Positions 34,942 to 44,053 of a stretch of 64,000 bases of DNA are shown here, one piece after another (position 1 is the stretch's first letter; each line of letters opens with the position of its first letter). The notes below the pieces were generated by a model. That model was given only the letters and a program-made list of their open reading frames with translations, was not told where the DNA came from and ran no database searches. Origin of the DNA: CAYFLR01 sp964343805 (GTDB taxonomy: Bacteria > Bdellovibrionota_B > Oligoflexia > CAYFLR01); the NCBI GenBank assembly GCA_964343805.1, contig CAYFLR010000004.1, positions 149,811-213,810 on the forward strand, written 5' to 3'. The position numbers and the translations under genes were made by a program.

Positions 34942-35534
34942 ATGAGAATTTTAGTAATGGGAGATATCCATTTTTATCCAAATTTTGCTGCGGATTTTGA
35001 GAAAACTCTTGAACGAAGAAGCGGGATTGATACGGTTTTAGTTCATGGAGATCTAGCAAAATTTGGCAGTTTAGATGAAGCTAAACAAGTGGTTGAAAGT
35101 GCGACCCAGTTAGCTAGCAAAAAGGACATTCCTATCTATTTCGGCGCGGGGAATTGTGATAATCCAGAATTGATGGCTTTTCTAAAAGAGCTAGATATAG
35201 ACACCCATGGGAGGATGAGATCCTTGACCTCGCGCAGAAAGAGATGCCCAAAGATGGATATAATATTTTAATGTGTCATTTTCCTCCCCATAACACCAAA
35301 TTGGACAAAATCCCTGATGGGAATCACGTGGGAAGCACAGTTTTAAGAAAGTTTTTAGAACAAACCAAGAGTTTTCAAGTGGTAGTAGGTGGGCATATTC
35401 ATGAATCGCAAAACCATGAGAGGATAAATGGCATTGATTGTTTTAATACCGGGCCTTTTATGGAAGGTAAGGCTTTGACAATCACTATCAAAGATCAAGT
35501 GTTAGAAGGCTATCGTTTTATATTAGGGAATTAA
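34942..35534 (+). pseudogene. Calcineurin-like metallophosphoesterase with internal deletion/frameshift
   Basis: The N-terminal part (ATG 34942, GAGGTGGG upstream) has metal-binding GDIH, VHGDLAK and GAGNCD (in place of GNHD). The C-terminal part in another frame has MCHFPPHNTKLD and GGHIHES. The frames cross near 35200-35210: the first reads DIDTHGR then nonsense to a stop at 35271, the second reads HPWEDEILDLAQKEMP. In relatives I recall an HGR segment followed by about 25-30 residues (GGSNPTPF-like) before this acidic helix. Those are missing here, so a deletion of roughly 70-80 bases seems likelier than a single-base error. It could be a real lesion or an assembly collapse. Confidence 0.6.
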
Positions 35535-35579
35535 ACTTTTAATTATTTAAGGCTAAAACTAAATTATAGGAGTGTAAAA

Positions 35580-36599
35580 ATGGTTAAGAATTGGGTGATT
35601 TGTCTTGGTGTAAGTTGTCTGCTCTTAGTTGGTTGTGATGAGGATGCAGGTAAAAAAGCAGCAGGGACGGGAACCGGACAAGTAATTATGGATTTCACTA
35701 GCTCAGAATCTGATGCCAAGGAAATGCAAGGAACATGTGATTCAAGTAATGTTTGCAAGGGAACTGTTAACCCCTTGGCCATGTCTTATAACGTTACCAA
35801 GGTGAATTTAGTCAAATGTACAAATGCTGCCAAGGAGGCTGTAAGGTGTGATGATTCGGCTGCCGCCGCTATTGAGGATGTAGCTACCCTTTACAAACAT
35901 ACTGATACTAGTAAACCAGGTCGAGAAATTGGCTTTGGAAGAATGTATGCTACGAGTGAACATCCTAAAACCAAAGATGATAAAACTATAGAAAAGGCAT
36001 TAACAGCAGTGACTGCTCCTTCAGAGTCAACAGGAATCCGTTTTTTCACCAATTTTATCTATATCCAAGCTGATTACTCAGGTGTGTTTGATAAGACTTG
36101 TTTAGAAGAAGCTGTTTTTAAAATTTGTACTGCTGATGAAACCAAAGCAGCTTCTCTTTGTGGGGTTGAAGGGGTGAGGAGAGGTGATGTTCTTTTAAGG
36201 CAGAAAGGTGAATCCTCATTTGGTTTTATTACGGTTGATGAGGGTGAACTTATTATTGCTGAATCAAGACCAGATAATTACGCCTATCGTTTTAATGAAC
36301 TAGATAATAAAAAGCTCGTACCTAAAGATCTTAAATCTTCTGCCGGACATGTAAAGTTCTTTTGGGATGGCGAGGGATATGCTCCTGTTCACTCATTTGT
36401 GAAGACCACTTTTAACTCTGATGTGGATATCAATTTGCTTATTTCAATGGATCCTACTGATCTCATTTCTTGGACTCATGATACCTCAGCTACGGATGAT
36501 GTACAGAATACGTACTGTCCCATATATGATGGCATGTTTTCTTTTGCTGGTTGGCCCAGTGATAAAGAGGTAACCGTCGAAGCTCACGAACCTGAATAG
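35580..36599 (+). CDS. Lipoprotein of unknown function
   Basis: The signal peptide ends in the lipobox LLVGC-DED. The mature part of about 320 residues carries eight or more cysteines (pairs such as CDSSNVC, CTNAAKEAVRC, CTADETKAASLC) that probably form disulfides. I recognise no family. AGGAG lies six bases before the ATG. It follows the damaged phosphoesterase by 45 bases and is closed by a terminator, and the next gene is another large lipoprotein. Confidence 0.7.
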   Translation: MVKNWVICLGVSCLLLVGCDEDAGKKAAGTGTGQVIMDFTSSESDAKEMQGTCDSSNVCKGTVNPLAMSYNVTKVNLVKCTNAAKEAVRCDDSAAAAIEDVATLYKHTDTSKPGREIGFGRMYATSEHPKTKDDKTIEKALTAVTAPSESTGIRFFTNFIYIQADYSGVFDKTCLEEAVFKICTADETKAASLCGVEGVRRGDVLLRQKGESSFGFITVDEGELIIAESRPDNYAYRFNELDNKKLVPKDLKSSAGHVKFFWDGEGYAPVHSFVKTTFNSDVDINLLISMDPTDLISWTHDTSATDDVQNTYCPIYDGMFSFAGWPSDKEVTVEAHEPE

Positions 36600-36604
36600 T
36601 TTTA

Positions 36605-36647
36605 ATGCCCTTTCTACGTTATTTTAGAGAATTACAAGAAAGGGCAT
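36605..36647 (+). terminator. Terminator hairpin after the 35.6 kb lipoprotein gene
   Basis: ATGCCCTTTCT and AGAAAGGGCAT form a perfect 11-bp stem around a 21-base loop, followed by a pyrimidine-rich CTTCTCCCCTCTTTT stretch. Confidence 0.65.
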
Positions 36648-36797
36648 CTTCTCCCCTCTTTTAATTTCGCTCTATCTATTGAAAACCCCAAGATTAATTT
36701 GACTCCTTCAAGCTATCTTCTTCTTAGTCCGAAAAAATGAGTATAATTTGTTATTTATTAATAAGGTTTGATAAATATAAAAAAGGTTGGAAAATCA

Positions 36798-39700
36798 ATG
36801 ACTTTTTGGAACGTACTGCCGGAGCCCAAACTTTTATTTAAAGGAATTCTATTTTTTCTTCTATTATCAGTTTGTTTTGGTTGTGAACCGGAGGAAGAAG
36901 AAGAGGATACGGAAGCTCAATCATCTGAAATATTGGGACCCCACCTAAAAGGAGTGGCTCTAAATGGGAGTGATAAGCCTCTTGTTAATGCCAAGGTCTA
37001 CCCATTTGGATATAAAGACGTCATGGTACTAACTGATTCGAAGGGTGAGTTCGCTTTACCGGTGAATCCGACTATGAACTCTCCCAAATCGAGTCCTAAG
37101 TCAAGTCCTAAGTCAAGTCCTAAGTCGAGTCCTAAGTCGAGTCCTAAGTCGAGCCCTAAATCAAGTCCTAAATCTACTTCAAACTTGAACCTTATCAGTT
37201 TTGAAGGCGAAACAGGAACATCTCAAGTTGATGTAGTGATAGAGGGGGCAGATGGCATTTGGGGAATAAAAATAGATAACATATCCACCGATTTTGAAGA
37301 GAGCCATATACTCGGCCGCATCACCACCAAAAAAATGGGCTCCATCTCTGGAGTGGTTCAATTGATCGGTACCGAGGATTCAACCGGAGTTGATGTTTAT
37401 ATTCCTGGTACATCCTTTATTGCCAAAACGGACAGTGATGGCAAATATGCTCTGGATTCGGTTCCTGAAGGTAAATGGCCTTACATTTTAGCTCAAAAAG
37501 AGGGATATGAGGATGTTATTTGGGACGATGTAAGGGTCTTGGCTGAAAAAGACACTGAGCTAGCCAGTAAAAAGATGGGAATTTCTTTAGGTATTACAGA
37601 TGGGGCTATTCTCATTTTGGCAGAGGGTGAGATTGTGTCTGATCCAACAGTGACTGTTGCGCTTTCCGCATCCGGGGCCACCTTATATCAATTAAGTGAA
37701 GTTGAGACTTTTGCAGACAGTGAATGGAAGGTGATAACCGGAGAGGTGAGCTTTACTTTTAATGGGGCAGGAAGGAAAACTCTTTATGGTAAATTTCAAA
37801 ATTCCGATGGTGCAGAAAGCCCTATTTATCAGGACAAAATCATTATTGAAACCACTCCCCCGGTAATCGAGGGTCTAGATGTTCGACCACCGACAGTGAA
37901 GTTCAAAGTTAAAGAGCCTGAAAGTGATGTTGTTGAATACACCTATTGCATTGGGAGTAGCGAAAACCCAGAATCTATTTTAACTTGTACCGCCACCAAT
38001 GAAAATGAAGTGAATCTCCGGGAATTAAGCTTCAAGGACAATGAAATTCCCCTTATTAAAATAAAGGCGGTGAATAGCCTGAGCCTTGAGAGTGAATTCT
38101 CTTCCTTTCCGCTGGTTGAGAAGGCTCCTTCTATCAATGTCTCTCTTAGTTATCCTCGTCTCGATTTTGATATTCGTGCAGGAGATTTAAATATCAGACA
38201 AAAAGCTTTTTGTTTGGCCAGTGTTCAAAGCGGAGACTGCGATATTCTGCCATGGATTAATTTTATGTCCAGCAGTATTGACTTGGCTAATCGATTGAGA
38301 GAGCAAACCATCACTAATCGACTCCAACAAGGAGCCTATTTAAAAGTCAAAGCAGTGGATGAACTAGAAATAACAACTGTTTCCGAATTACTTTTGGATG
38401 ATTCTTTGCCAGTTGGTTTGGTGAGTAAAGCTCACCCCTTAGTCTATCAATATGAAGACTATAAATTACTCTTTGACTTTGCTGATTTAGATAATGACAT
38501 TCTAGATGTGGAATTTGCCTTTGGTTCCAGTGCCAATATTCCTAGCGATGTCACTTGGAACTCTTTAAGAGCACAAACTACCGCAGGTTGGTATTGGAAT
38601 GATGAAGATCAAGTAGATAATATGCGGATTGTCCCTTCCTTTGATCAACTCTATCTTTATCCCAATAAAGCTCGACACTATTTCCCTGCTAGTTCGGACG
38701 AGAAGATTTATTTATATTATCGTCCCCTCAACCTCTATCGAATGACCTTTACTGCTCCCAAGGTGATATCTTTAAGTACGGCAAAGCCCATCTTAGAGAG
38801 GGATAATAGCGATAATATCCTTTTAGATCCCGATGCTTTTCTCTCTTTAAATGGCATCTATTTTTATAGCAGTCACCAAGAGTGTACTTCTTTTGGTGAC
38901 TGTAACCGGCTTCATATCATAGACACCTACAATGATGGCACTGGCGAAAAGCAGGTCCCGGTCACTCGTTTTGAATATGCCATTACAGATGGGAACACTC
39001 CCTCGCATACAAATGCTTCTTTCAAATTAGCTCCTCCACTTACTCACTCTGGTCTTCGAGACTTTTTTAAGGGAGCTGAACTAATAAAAACTGTTGAAGC
39101 TTTTATTCCCTTTGCATCACATACTTCTCCGGTTTTAAATTCTGGAGATGAGTATTACTTTCACTTTCGCGGTTTAAATATTTTTGGACTGCGTTCCGAC
39201 ACCATTTCTACCAAAAAGTTTCGATATCTCAAGTTGACTAACCTGGAAAAGATCATTGGAGAACCCTCCTTAAAAGTACAGGGGCAAGCAGCTATGAATA
39301 CTTTTATAAGGTACTCTCCTTCCTGGTTCAATTTTTACCATGGGAATTACTCACTCAACTCAATTGGTGTATATGAAGTGAGACAACTCAAAGCCAAAGA
39401 TAGTGGAAATAGGTTCTATACATTACTCCATCGTGATGTTGATACTTCCACTGGTGACAAGAATTTTCGGATAAGCATATATGATCCTCGCAGTAAAATC
39501 GTTGGAGGCTTTCTTAACTTATCCCCCACAGTAGGGACTCCTTTCCCTCATCCAGGGGTTTGCCATATGGCTGGTTCAACTCTGGAGTATTTTTTCGCTG
39601 GTTGTAAGGACAGTTCAGTTTTAATGAAAGTACCATTAGCTAAGTACAATGAAGGCAACCTGGTTTATACCGCAGATAATTTTGAAAATATTACTTATAA

Positions 39701-41261
39701 TACCACTCTTTATTGTAATGAGGCTGAATTGCGCGGTGTAAAAGAGGTGACTCCTGGTGTTTTTGTCACCATGCATGCTTTAGGTGATGTTTTAGGTGGA
39801 GCGAACTGTGCTTCAGGTTATGGCAATCCAGGAATTAGTTTTGCTTTGGTAACTACCGGTTCTTTAATGCAGTTCCAGGCTTTTACCGAGAGCAATACTA
39901 TGAATGGAAACGATGATATCAGACTCAATGGTTTTGATACGTACACCGATGCGAATAAAGTTTTCCATATTTATGCCGGTATTGGCGGAAGTCTCGTATA
40001 CCTTAAACAGAATCGAGGAAACACTGGGGGACAGGCTACTGCTATAGAAACTTTAGGAGGTGGAGAGCCTGATCAAAATCGAGAATATAAACTGACCGCT
40101 ATTTACGTAGTAAATCAGAATGAAGTCATCGCTTCCATGAGCAGGCTAGGTCACTATGGAAAGATCTTAAAACTGACCACATCAGATGGTTGGGCTAATA
40201 TCAGCAAAACGGTTCTTTTTGATTTCTTTAATGACACCACTCATTTTCCTTCCAGCGATCAACGCTTGGCCGTGACTAAGTTTGTCAAACCCTATTCAGA
40301 TAGTAATGAAATGTTTGCACTGGCCATGAGAGTTAAGGTATTAGATGTGGCTTCTTTTGATTCTTTTGATTACTTCAATGTATTATTCCACACACCAGAC
40401 TACACTGACACCAACGCTAAATGGAGTGTTGTTAAAGGCGATTTTGGATTAAAAACTCCTCTTATGGATATTGGGGCGGCCAATGATAATCTGATTTTAA
40501 CTAGTATTTCAGGTGAAGTGGTGGCAGATAATAGATGTGCTAAAGGAAACTATATAGCAGCTGGCACCGGGATTTGTACTCCAGCGGATGCGGGTAAATA
40601 TGTGGATGGTTATAATCAAACCAGCCAAAAAAGCTGCAGTAATAAACCGGATAATTCTTCATACGATGATGTAAAAGGCAGTGACAGCAATAATTGTCCT
40701 TGGAGTTGTAATACTGGATACGCCTTAGATGGAACAAGAACTGCATGCACCAATAACAATGTATGTATTAACGCAACTGACTGTAATTGTCCCGCTACCG
40801 CTGTAGCTGGAGATATTTGTAATGGGGGTGTTATTCTTAAGTTGAAGTCAACTTTTCCCTATACCGATGACCATATCTTTATTGAGTATAAAGCTGCGGG
40901 CAGTGATTCTACGGTGGATTCTGCCACGGCAAGTTCCTATTGTGATGGATTATCGGTTGATGGATATAGTGATTGGAGAGTGCCCTACTGTGGTTACTCT
41001 GGAGTCTGGGATCCCCCTCTTAGTTTAGCTACCACTTCAACTGCTAAGTATTGTGAACTTAGGTATCTTTATGATTTAAGAGGAGGAACTCCTTATGCTG
41101 CCGCTCCATGGAATAGCACGGTTTCCTCTGCAAATTATTGGTCTCAAACAGCAGCTCCCACCAATCAAGTGGTAATAATAGATACCAGTGATGGAAGTTT
41201 TTCAAACCAAGATAATACTGGAAGTTTCAAAGTACGCTGTATAAGAGGTGGTGAAGACTAG
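36798..41261 (+). CDS. Giant multi-domain lipoprotein with C-terminal DUF1566-like domain
   Basis: The start used is ATG 36798; an in-frame TTG lies at 36768. A lipobox (VCFGC) is followed by an acidic tether (EEEEEDTE). A carboxypeptidase-regulatory-like beta domain (residues about 50-90, LVNAKVYPFG) is split by eight SPKS repeats (about 95-126). A second such domain follows near 180-250 (GVDVYIPGTSFIAKTDSDGKYAL), then roughly 900 residues of beta-rich, Ig- and propeller-like sequence. A Cys-rich segment near 1260-1335 precedes a DUF1566/FimH-like end (SYCDGLSVDGYSDWRVP ... NYWSQ ... VRCIRGG). It is probably surface-exposed, perhaps adhesive. The TAG stop is shared with palindromic repeat copy C. 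Confidence 0.75.
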   Translation: MTFWNVLPEPKLLFKGILFFLLLSVCFGCEPEEEEEDTEAQSSEILGPHLKGVALNGSDKPLVNAKVYPFGYKDVMVLTDSKGEFALPVNPTMNSPKSSPKSSPKSSPKSSPKSSPKSSPKSSPKSTSNLNLISFEGETGTSQVDVVIEGADGIWGIKIDNISTDFEESHILGRITTKKMGSISGVVQLIGTEDSTGVDVYIPGTSFIAKTDSDGKYALDSVPEGKWPYILAQKEGYEDVIWDDVRVLAEKDTELASKKMGISLGITDGAILILAEGEIVSDPTVTVALSASGATLYQLSEVETFADSEWKVITGEVSFTFNGAGRKTLYGKFQNSDGAESPIYQDKIIIETTPPVIEGLDVRPPTVKFKVKEPESDVVEYTYCIGSSENPESILTCTATNENEVNLRELSFKDNEIPLIKIKAVNSLSLESEFSSFPLVEKAPSINVSLSYPRLDFDIRAGDLNIRQKAFCLASVQSGDCDILPWINFMSSSIDLANRLREQTITNRLQQGAYLKVKAVDELEITTVSELLLDDSLPVGLVSKAHPLVYQYEDYKLLFDFADLDNDILDVEFAFGSSANIPSDVTWNSLRAQTTAGWYWNDEDQVDNMRIVPSFDQLYLYPNKARHYFPASSDEKIYLYYRPLNLYRMTFTAPKVISLSTAKPILERDNSDNILLDPDAFLSLNGIYFYSSHQECTSFGDCNRLHIIDTYNDGTGEKQVPVTRFEYAITDGNTPSHTNASFKLAPPLTHSGLRDFFKGAELIKTVEAFIPFASHTSPVLNSGDEYYFHFRGLNIFGLRSDTISTKKFRYLKLTNLEKIIGEPSLKVQGQAAMNTFIRYSPSWFNFYHGNYSLNSIGVYEVRQLKAKDSGNRFYTLLHRDVDTSTGDKNFRISIYDPRSKIVGGFLNLSPTVGTPFPHPGVCHMAGSTLEYFFAGCKDSSVLMKVPLAKYNEGNLVYTADNFENITYNTTLYCNEAELRGVKEVTPGVFVTMHALGDVLGGANCASGYGNPGISFALVTTGSLMQFQAFTESNTMNGNDDIRLNGFDTYTDANKVFHIYAGIGGSLVYLKQNRGNTGGQATAIETLGGGEPDQNREYKLTAIYVVNQNEVIASMSRLGHYGKILKLTTSDGWANISKTVLFDFFNDTTHFPSSDQRLAVTKFVKPYSDSNEMFALAMRVKVLDVASFDSFDYFNVLFHTPDYTDTNAKWSVVKGDFGLKTPLMDIGAANDNLILTSISGEVVADNRCAKGNYIAAGTGICTPADAGKYVDGYNQTSQKSCSNKPDNSSYDDVKGSDSNNCPWSCNTGYALDGTRTACTNNNVCINATDCNCPATAVAGDICNGGVILKLKSTFPYTDDHIFIEYKAAGSDSTVDSATASSYCDGLSVDGYSDWRVPYCGYSGVWDPPLSLATTSTAKYCELRYLYDLRGGTPYAAAPWNSTVSSANYWSQTAAPTNQVVIIDTSDGSFSNQDNTGSFKVRCIRGGED
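37080..37175 (+). repeat. 12-bp tandem repeat coding for SPKS units
   Basis: Eight near-identical 12-base units of the form AGTCCTAAGTCx encode (Ser-Pro-Lys-Ser)8 inside the giant lipoprotein. The repeat keeps frame whatever the copy number, so the linker can vary in length by slippage. Confidence 0.9.
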
Positions 41262-41386
41262 TTGGCTTCCTATGAAGAACATCCACTGTGTTGACTTCAA
41301 AAAAGAGTTCAGGTCCGTACTATTTCTGTACTGTCCCTTCCTCTTTTTTATCGTCGCCTTGGGGCTGTCCGTTTTAGTTTGCCAAC
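41261..41386. repeat. Palindromic repeat element, copy C
   Basis: A 126-bp element with GTTGGC and GCCAAC ends, like copy A. It shares AAGAACATCC, CTGTGTTGA, GGTCCGTACT, GTACTGTCCC, TCGTCGCCTT and the CTGTCCG end. The central GTACTatttctGTAC is the loop. Its first base is the last base of the giant lipoprotein's TAG stop, exactly as copy A overlaps the rhodanese stop. Confidence 0.8.
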
Positions 41387-41389
41387 TCC

Positions 41390-41424
41390 GTTGACGTCCT
41401 ATGAAGAACATTCCCTGTGTTGCC
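41390..41424. repeat. Partial palindromic repeat, copy D (left arm only)
   Basis: GTTGACGTCCTATGAAGAAC followed by ATTCCCTGTGTTG repeats the left arm of copy C, then stops just before the end of the minus-strand glycosyltransferase gene (stop at 41431). Confidence 0.65.
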
Positions 41425-41430
41425 TTCTCA

Positions 41431-42573
41431 TTAAGACATTTCATTATGTTGGTGTAAAATCTGATGATAGATCTCTTCGGTTTGGGCAGCCGCTTGCTGG
41501 GGTTGCAGATTGGTTATAAAGTAGTCATAGGCATTTTGAGCTAGTTGTTGGCATTTGGATGGATTGTCTAGTAATTCGCAAATAGCCTCTCCTAAAGCTT
41601 GGGGGTTTCTTTTGGGAACCACAATGCCTGTTTTATCTTGCTTTATTATTTCAGCGTTTCCCCCCACATCAGTAGTGACAATAGTTTTTTTCATAGCCAT
41701 GGAACAAACCAGAGTTCCTGTTAGACCTTCTCCATCATAACTAGCACATACTGAAAGGTCGGCGGAGGCAACGGCTTTTTCAAATTTTGCTACAAAGGGG
41801 GTAAATTTGATGCGATTCTCAATACCAAGCTCTTTTAATAGAGGGGTAAAGCGAGATGTGTCTCCTTTGCCTACACACCAAATGATTGCATCGGGGTGTT
41901 TGCTTAAGAAATAGGGGGCACTTTGAAAAAGAGTTTTATGTCCCTTCCAGGTTCCGAAGTTGGCAAAAATAGCGATGACTTTTCCTTCGGATGGAGAAGG
42001 AAGACCAAATTGTTCTCTCTCTTTCAGGGACTCCATGGGAAAATATTGATTCGCATCTTCCACTCCATGAATGACAGAAATACGATCAGCAAAGAGTCTA
42101 TTTTTTTCCACTAAGGATTTTTTAATGGAGTGCGAAATGGCAATGATATGATGAATTTTATTGCCTCTAAACTTGAGAGCACTTAAAAGAGGAAGAGGAA
42201 AAGAAACGCCCCGGAAGTAGACAAAGCAGGGAACCTTTATCCCAATGGAAGCCAGATAGGCTAAGTTTACAGCTCCTCCTTTATAAGTATGAATGACATC
42301 AAATTGCTCTTGCTTTAAAATGCGCCTTAGAGATTTAATACTGCGAGGACGATAAAATTTGCCCATATCTAAAGTTGAAAATTTCAGCTTCAGTTCTTTG
42401 AGAGGGGCTAGGCTATGATGATCACAAGGAGTCTTTGGTGTATCATTAAATATGCAGGTGACCTCATGACCTCGCGCAACCATCTCTTTAGCCAGATAAA
42501 AAAGCTGCTTCGAAGAGCCTGAATGAATTCCTTGCTGTCTCACTAAATAGAGTATTTTTAAACGTTTTTGCAT
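41431..42573 (-). CDS. GT-B glycosyltransferase (family 4-like)
   Basis: The N-terminal half has LYLVRQQGIHSGSSKQLFYLAKEM and FDVIHTYKGGAVNLAYLA, a typical acceptor-binding domain. The C-terminal half has IAIFANFGTWKGHKTLFQSA and the donor-binding YDGEGLTGTLVCSMAM followed by DVGGNAEII. It would transfer an NDP-sugar to a surface polysaccharide or lipid core; the substrate is unknown. No other glycan genes flank it, and the 3' end abuts a repeat. Confidence 0.85.
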   Translation of the reverse strand: MQKRLKILYLVRQQGIHSGSSKQLFYLAKEMVARGHEVTCIFNDTPKTPCDHHSLAPLKELKLKFSTLDMGKFYRPRSIKSLRRILKQEQFDVIHTYKGGAVNLAYLASIGIKVPCFVYFRGVSFPLPLLSALKFRGNKIHHIIAISHSIKKSLVEKNRLFADRISVIHGVEDANQYFPMESLKEREQFGLPSPSEGKVIAIFANFGTWKGHKTLFQSAPYFLSKHPDAIIWCVGKGDTSRFTPLLKELGIENRIKFTPFVAKFEKAVASADLSVCASYDGEGLTGTLVCSMAMKKTIVTTDVGGNAEIIKQDKTGIVVPKRNPQALGEAICELLDNPSKCQQLAQNAYDYFITNLQPQQAAAQTEEIYHQILHQHNEMS

Positions 42574-42615
42574 AGGACATGCAAGCTAACAACTGAAGTA
42601 AATATTGTCAATACG

Positions 42616-43323
42616 TTACTGGACTGGGATTGAAATGCCAATGAGAAATAGAAAGCTATCAAGTCTTGTTTTCGTATCTATTTTTTTCTTGATGACCTTT
42701 TGAATAAAGTTGGTGATATAGTGAAATGAGAAATCTACATAGACATTTCCCGATCGCCCATTATCTATAACCAGTGATCCACCCATTCCAATATCTGCCC
42801 CATACCCCTCAAAAGTGATCGCTTTTTTTGCTTTTTGAGCTGCAAGGAGCTCTTTATCGGTAAAGAAATCCATTTTATTTATGGAACTATCCCCAAAGTG
42901 ATAGATTCCTGCAGCTTTGACCACCACAGCCGGATTGGGTCTTAAAAAGAAACCTAATTTGCCACCTTGAACCATTAAATCAGCACTGTCCACTGCTCCA
43001 TTGGTTTTTTGATTCAAAAGAGAAATTTGGTAGCCCGTTTCTGCTCCCACAACAAACTTTTTAGAATCATTAGCAAATGCAAAGTTAAATTCAAATGTGG
43101 GTCCAAAAAATTGATTATCCCGCCCTTCATCAGCGGAACTGGATACTGATTTGGAGGTATCCTCTGTAGTGGCTTTGGAGGCTTTATTCTGATAATAACC
43201 TGAAAAACCAAAGGCAAAAGAAGGTCCGATTAAAACTCGAGCATAAACCGGTGCAGAGGGGAGAATTGCTATTAATAAAGCCCCAAACATGATAAAATTT
43301 TTGGTTAAGCGAGTAAAAAACAT
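42616..43323 (-). CDS. Outer-membrane beta-barrel candidate
   Basis: A signal peptide ends near PVYA-RVL. The 205-residue mature part has alternating strands with glycines and aromatics (VLIGPSFAFGFSGYY, FVVGAETGYQISLL, GGKLGFFLRP, NVYVDFSFHYITNF). GAAGAGG lies before the ATG. The Ser/Thr-rich loop at residues 50-65 would be exposed. Function is unknown. It diverges from the PEGA-TPR gene across 72 bases. Confidence 0.65.
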   Translation of the reverse strand: MFFTRLTKNFIMFGALLIAILPSAPVYARVLIGPSFAFGFSGYYQNKASKATTEDTSKSVSSSADEGRDNQFFGPTFEFNFAFANDSKKFVVGAETGYQISLLNQKTNGAVDSADLMVQGGKLGFFLRPNPAVVVKAAGIYHFGDSSINKMDFFTDKELLAAQKAKKAITFEGYGADIGMGGSLVIDNGRSGNVYVDFSFHYITNFIQKVIKKKIDTKTRLDSFLFLIGISIPVQ

Positions 43324-43395
43324 TATTAAACCTCTTCTAAAACCAATGGTCGGATTATTTTTATAAAACTTAAATTATTAATCAAAGGATCTTTT

Positions 43396-44031
43396 ATGCC
43401 ATTTAGATCATTTTTTATAAAGTGCTTTAAATTCAGTATATTAAGTCTGGTTGTTTTGCCGCTTTCTTTTTGCAAGCATCAGGTGTTAATCCAATCAGCT
43501 CCCGATGAAGCTTTGGTTTATTTAGTGGATGGCAATAGAGAGATCCGAATGGGGAAAACCCCTCTAGACATATCATCTCAAGATGCTTACAGAAATGCTT
43601 CCACCAATATTGTGTATATTAAGGTGGACAAATTAGAGTACGAACCTATGATGATAGCGGTTGACAAATCGCAAAATACATCCAGTCAATTTAAAGTCCA
43701 GCTCCATCGCAAGAAGTTTGACGAGTCCTCTATTTTGGAAACTTTAATACGGTATGACCGGAAAAATGTAGACCCTCTTCTAAAAGAGATATTAACCATT
43801 CAAAACTTGCTTATTGAAGGTAAAATGCAGGAGGCAGAAACTCAGTTAGATGATCTTGCCAAAAAACATCGAAAGTTAAGTATTCTCTTTGTTCTCAAAG
43901 CCAACCTTCTTTTGAATAAAAAGGAGGAGGCGGAAGCTATTCGTATGTATAAAAAGGCCCAAGAGTTAGATCCCAGTAATGCTCATGTGAGCTTAATGCT
44001 TGATCAACTCACAAATAAGAAGAAAAAATAG
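43396..44031 (+). CDS. PEGA/TPR lipoprotein
   Basis: The signal peptide ends in a lipobox (LPLSFC). Residues about 27-105 resemble a PEGA domain: short strands with ALVYLVDGNREIRMGKTPLDI, ending in VQLHRK. Residues 110-205 are helical with one clear TPR pair (ILFVLKANLLLNKKEEAEAIRMYKKAQELDPSN). PEGA domains are thought to bind surface glycans or proteins. It is the first of three same-strand genes (with the cNMP-binding and YciB-like genes) spaced by 22 and -4 bases. Confidence 0.75.
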   Translation: MPFRSFFIKCFKFSILSLVVLPLSFCKHQVLIQSAPDEALVYLVDGNREIRMGKTPLDISSQDAYRNASTNIVYIKVDKLEYEPMMIAVDKSQNTSSQFKVQLHRKKFDESSILETLIRYDRKNVDPLLKEILTIQNLLIEGKMQEAETQLDDLAKKHRKLSILFVLKANLLLNKKEEAEAIRMYKKAQELDPSNAHVSLMLDQLTNKKKK

Positions 44032-44053
44032 CCGCTCGTAGAGGTTCTATAGC

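Noticed and set aside
36768..36797. TTG start ten codons upstream in the giant lipoprotein
   Set aside because: The ATG at 36798 gives a more normal lipoprotein signal length, although the TTG cannot be excluded.
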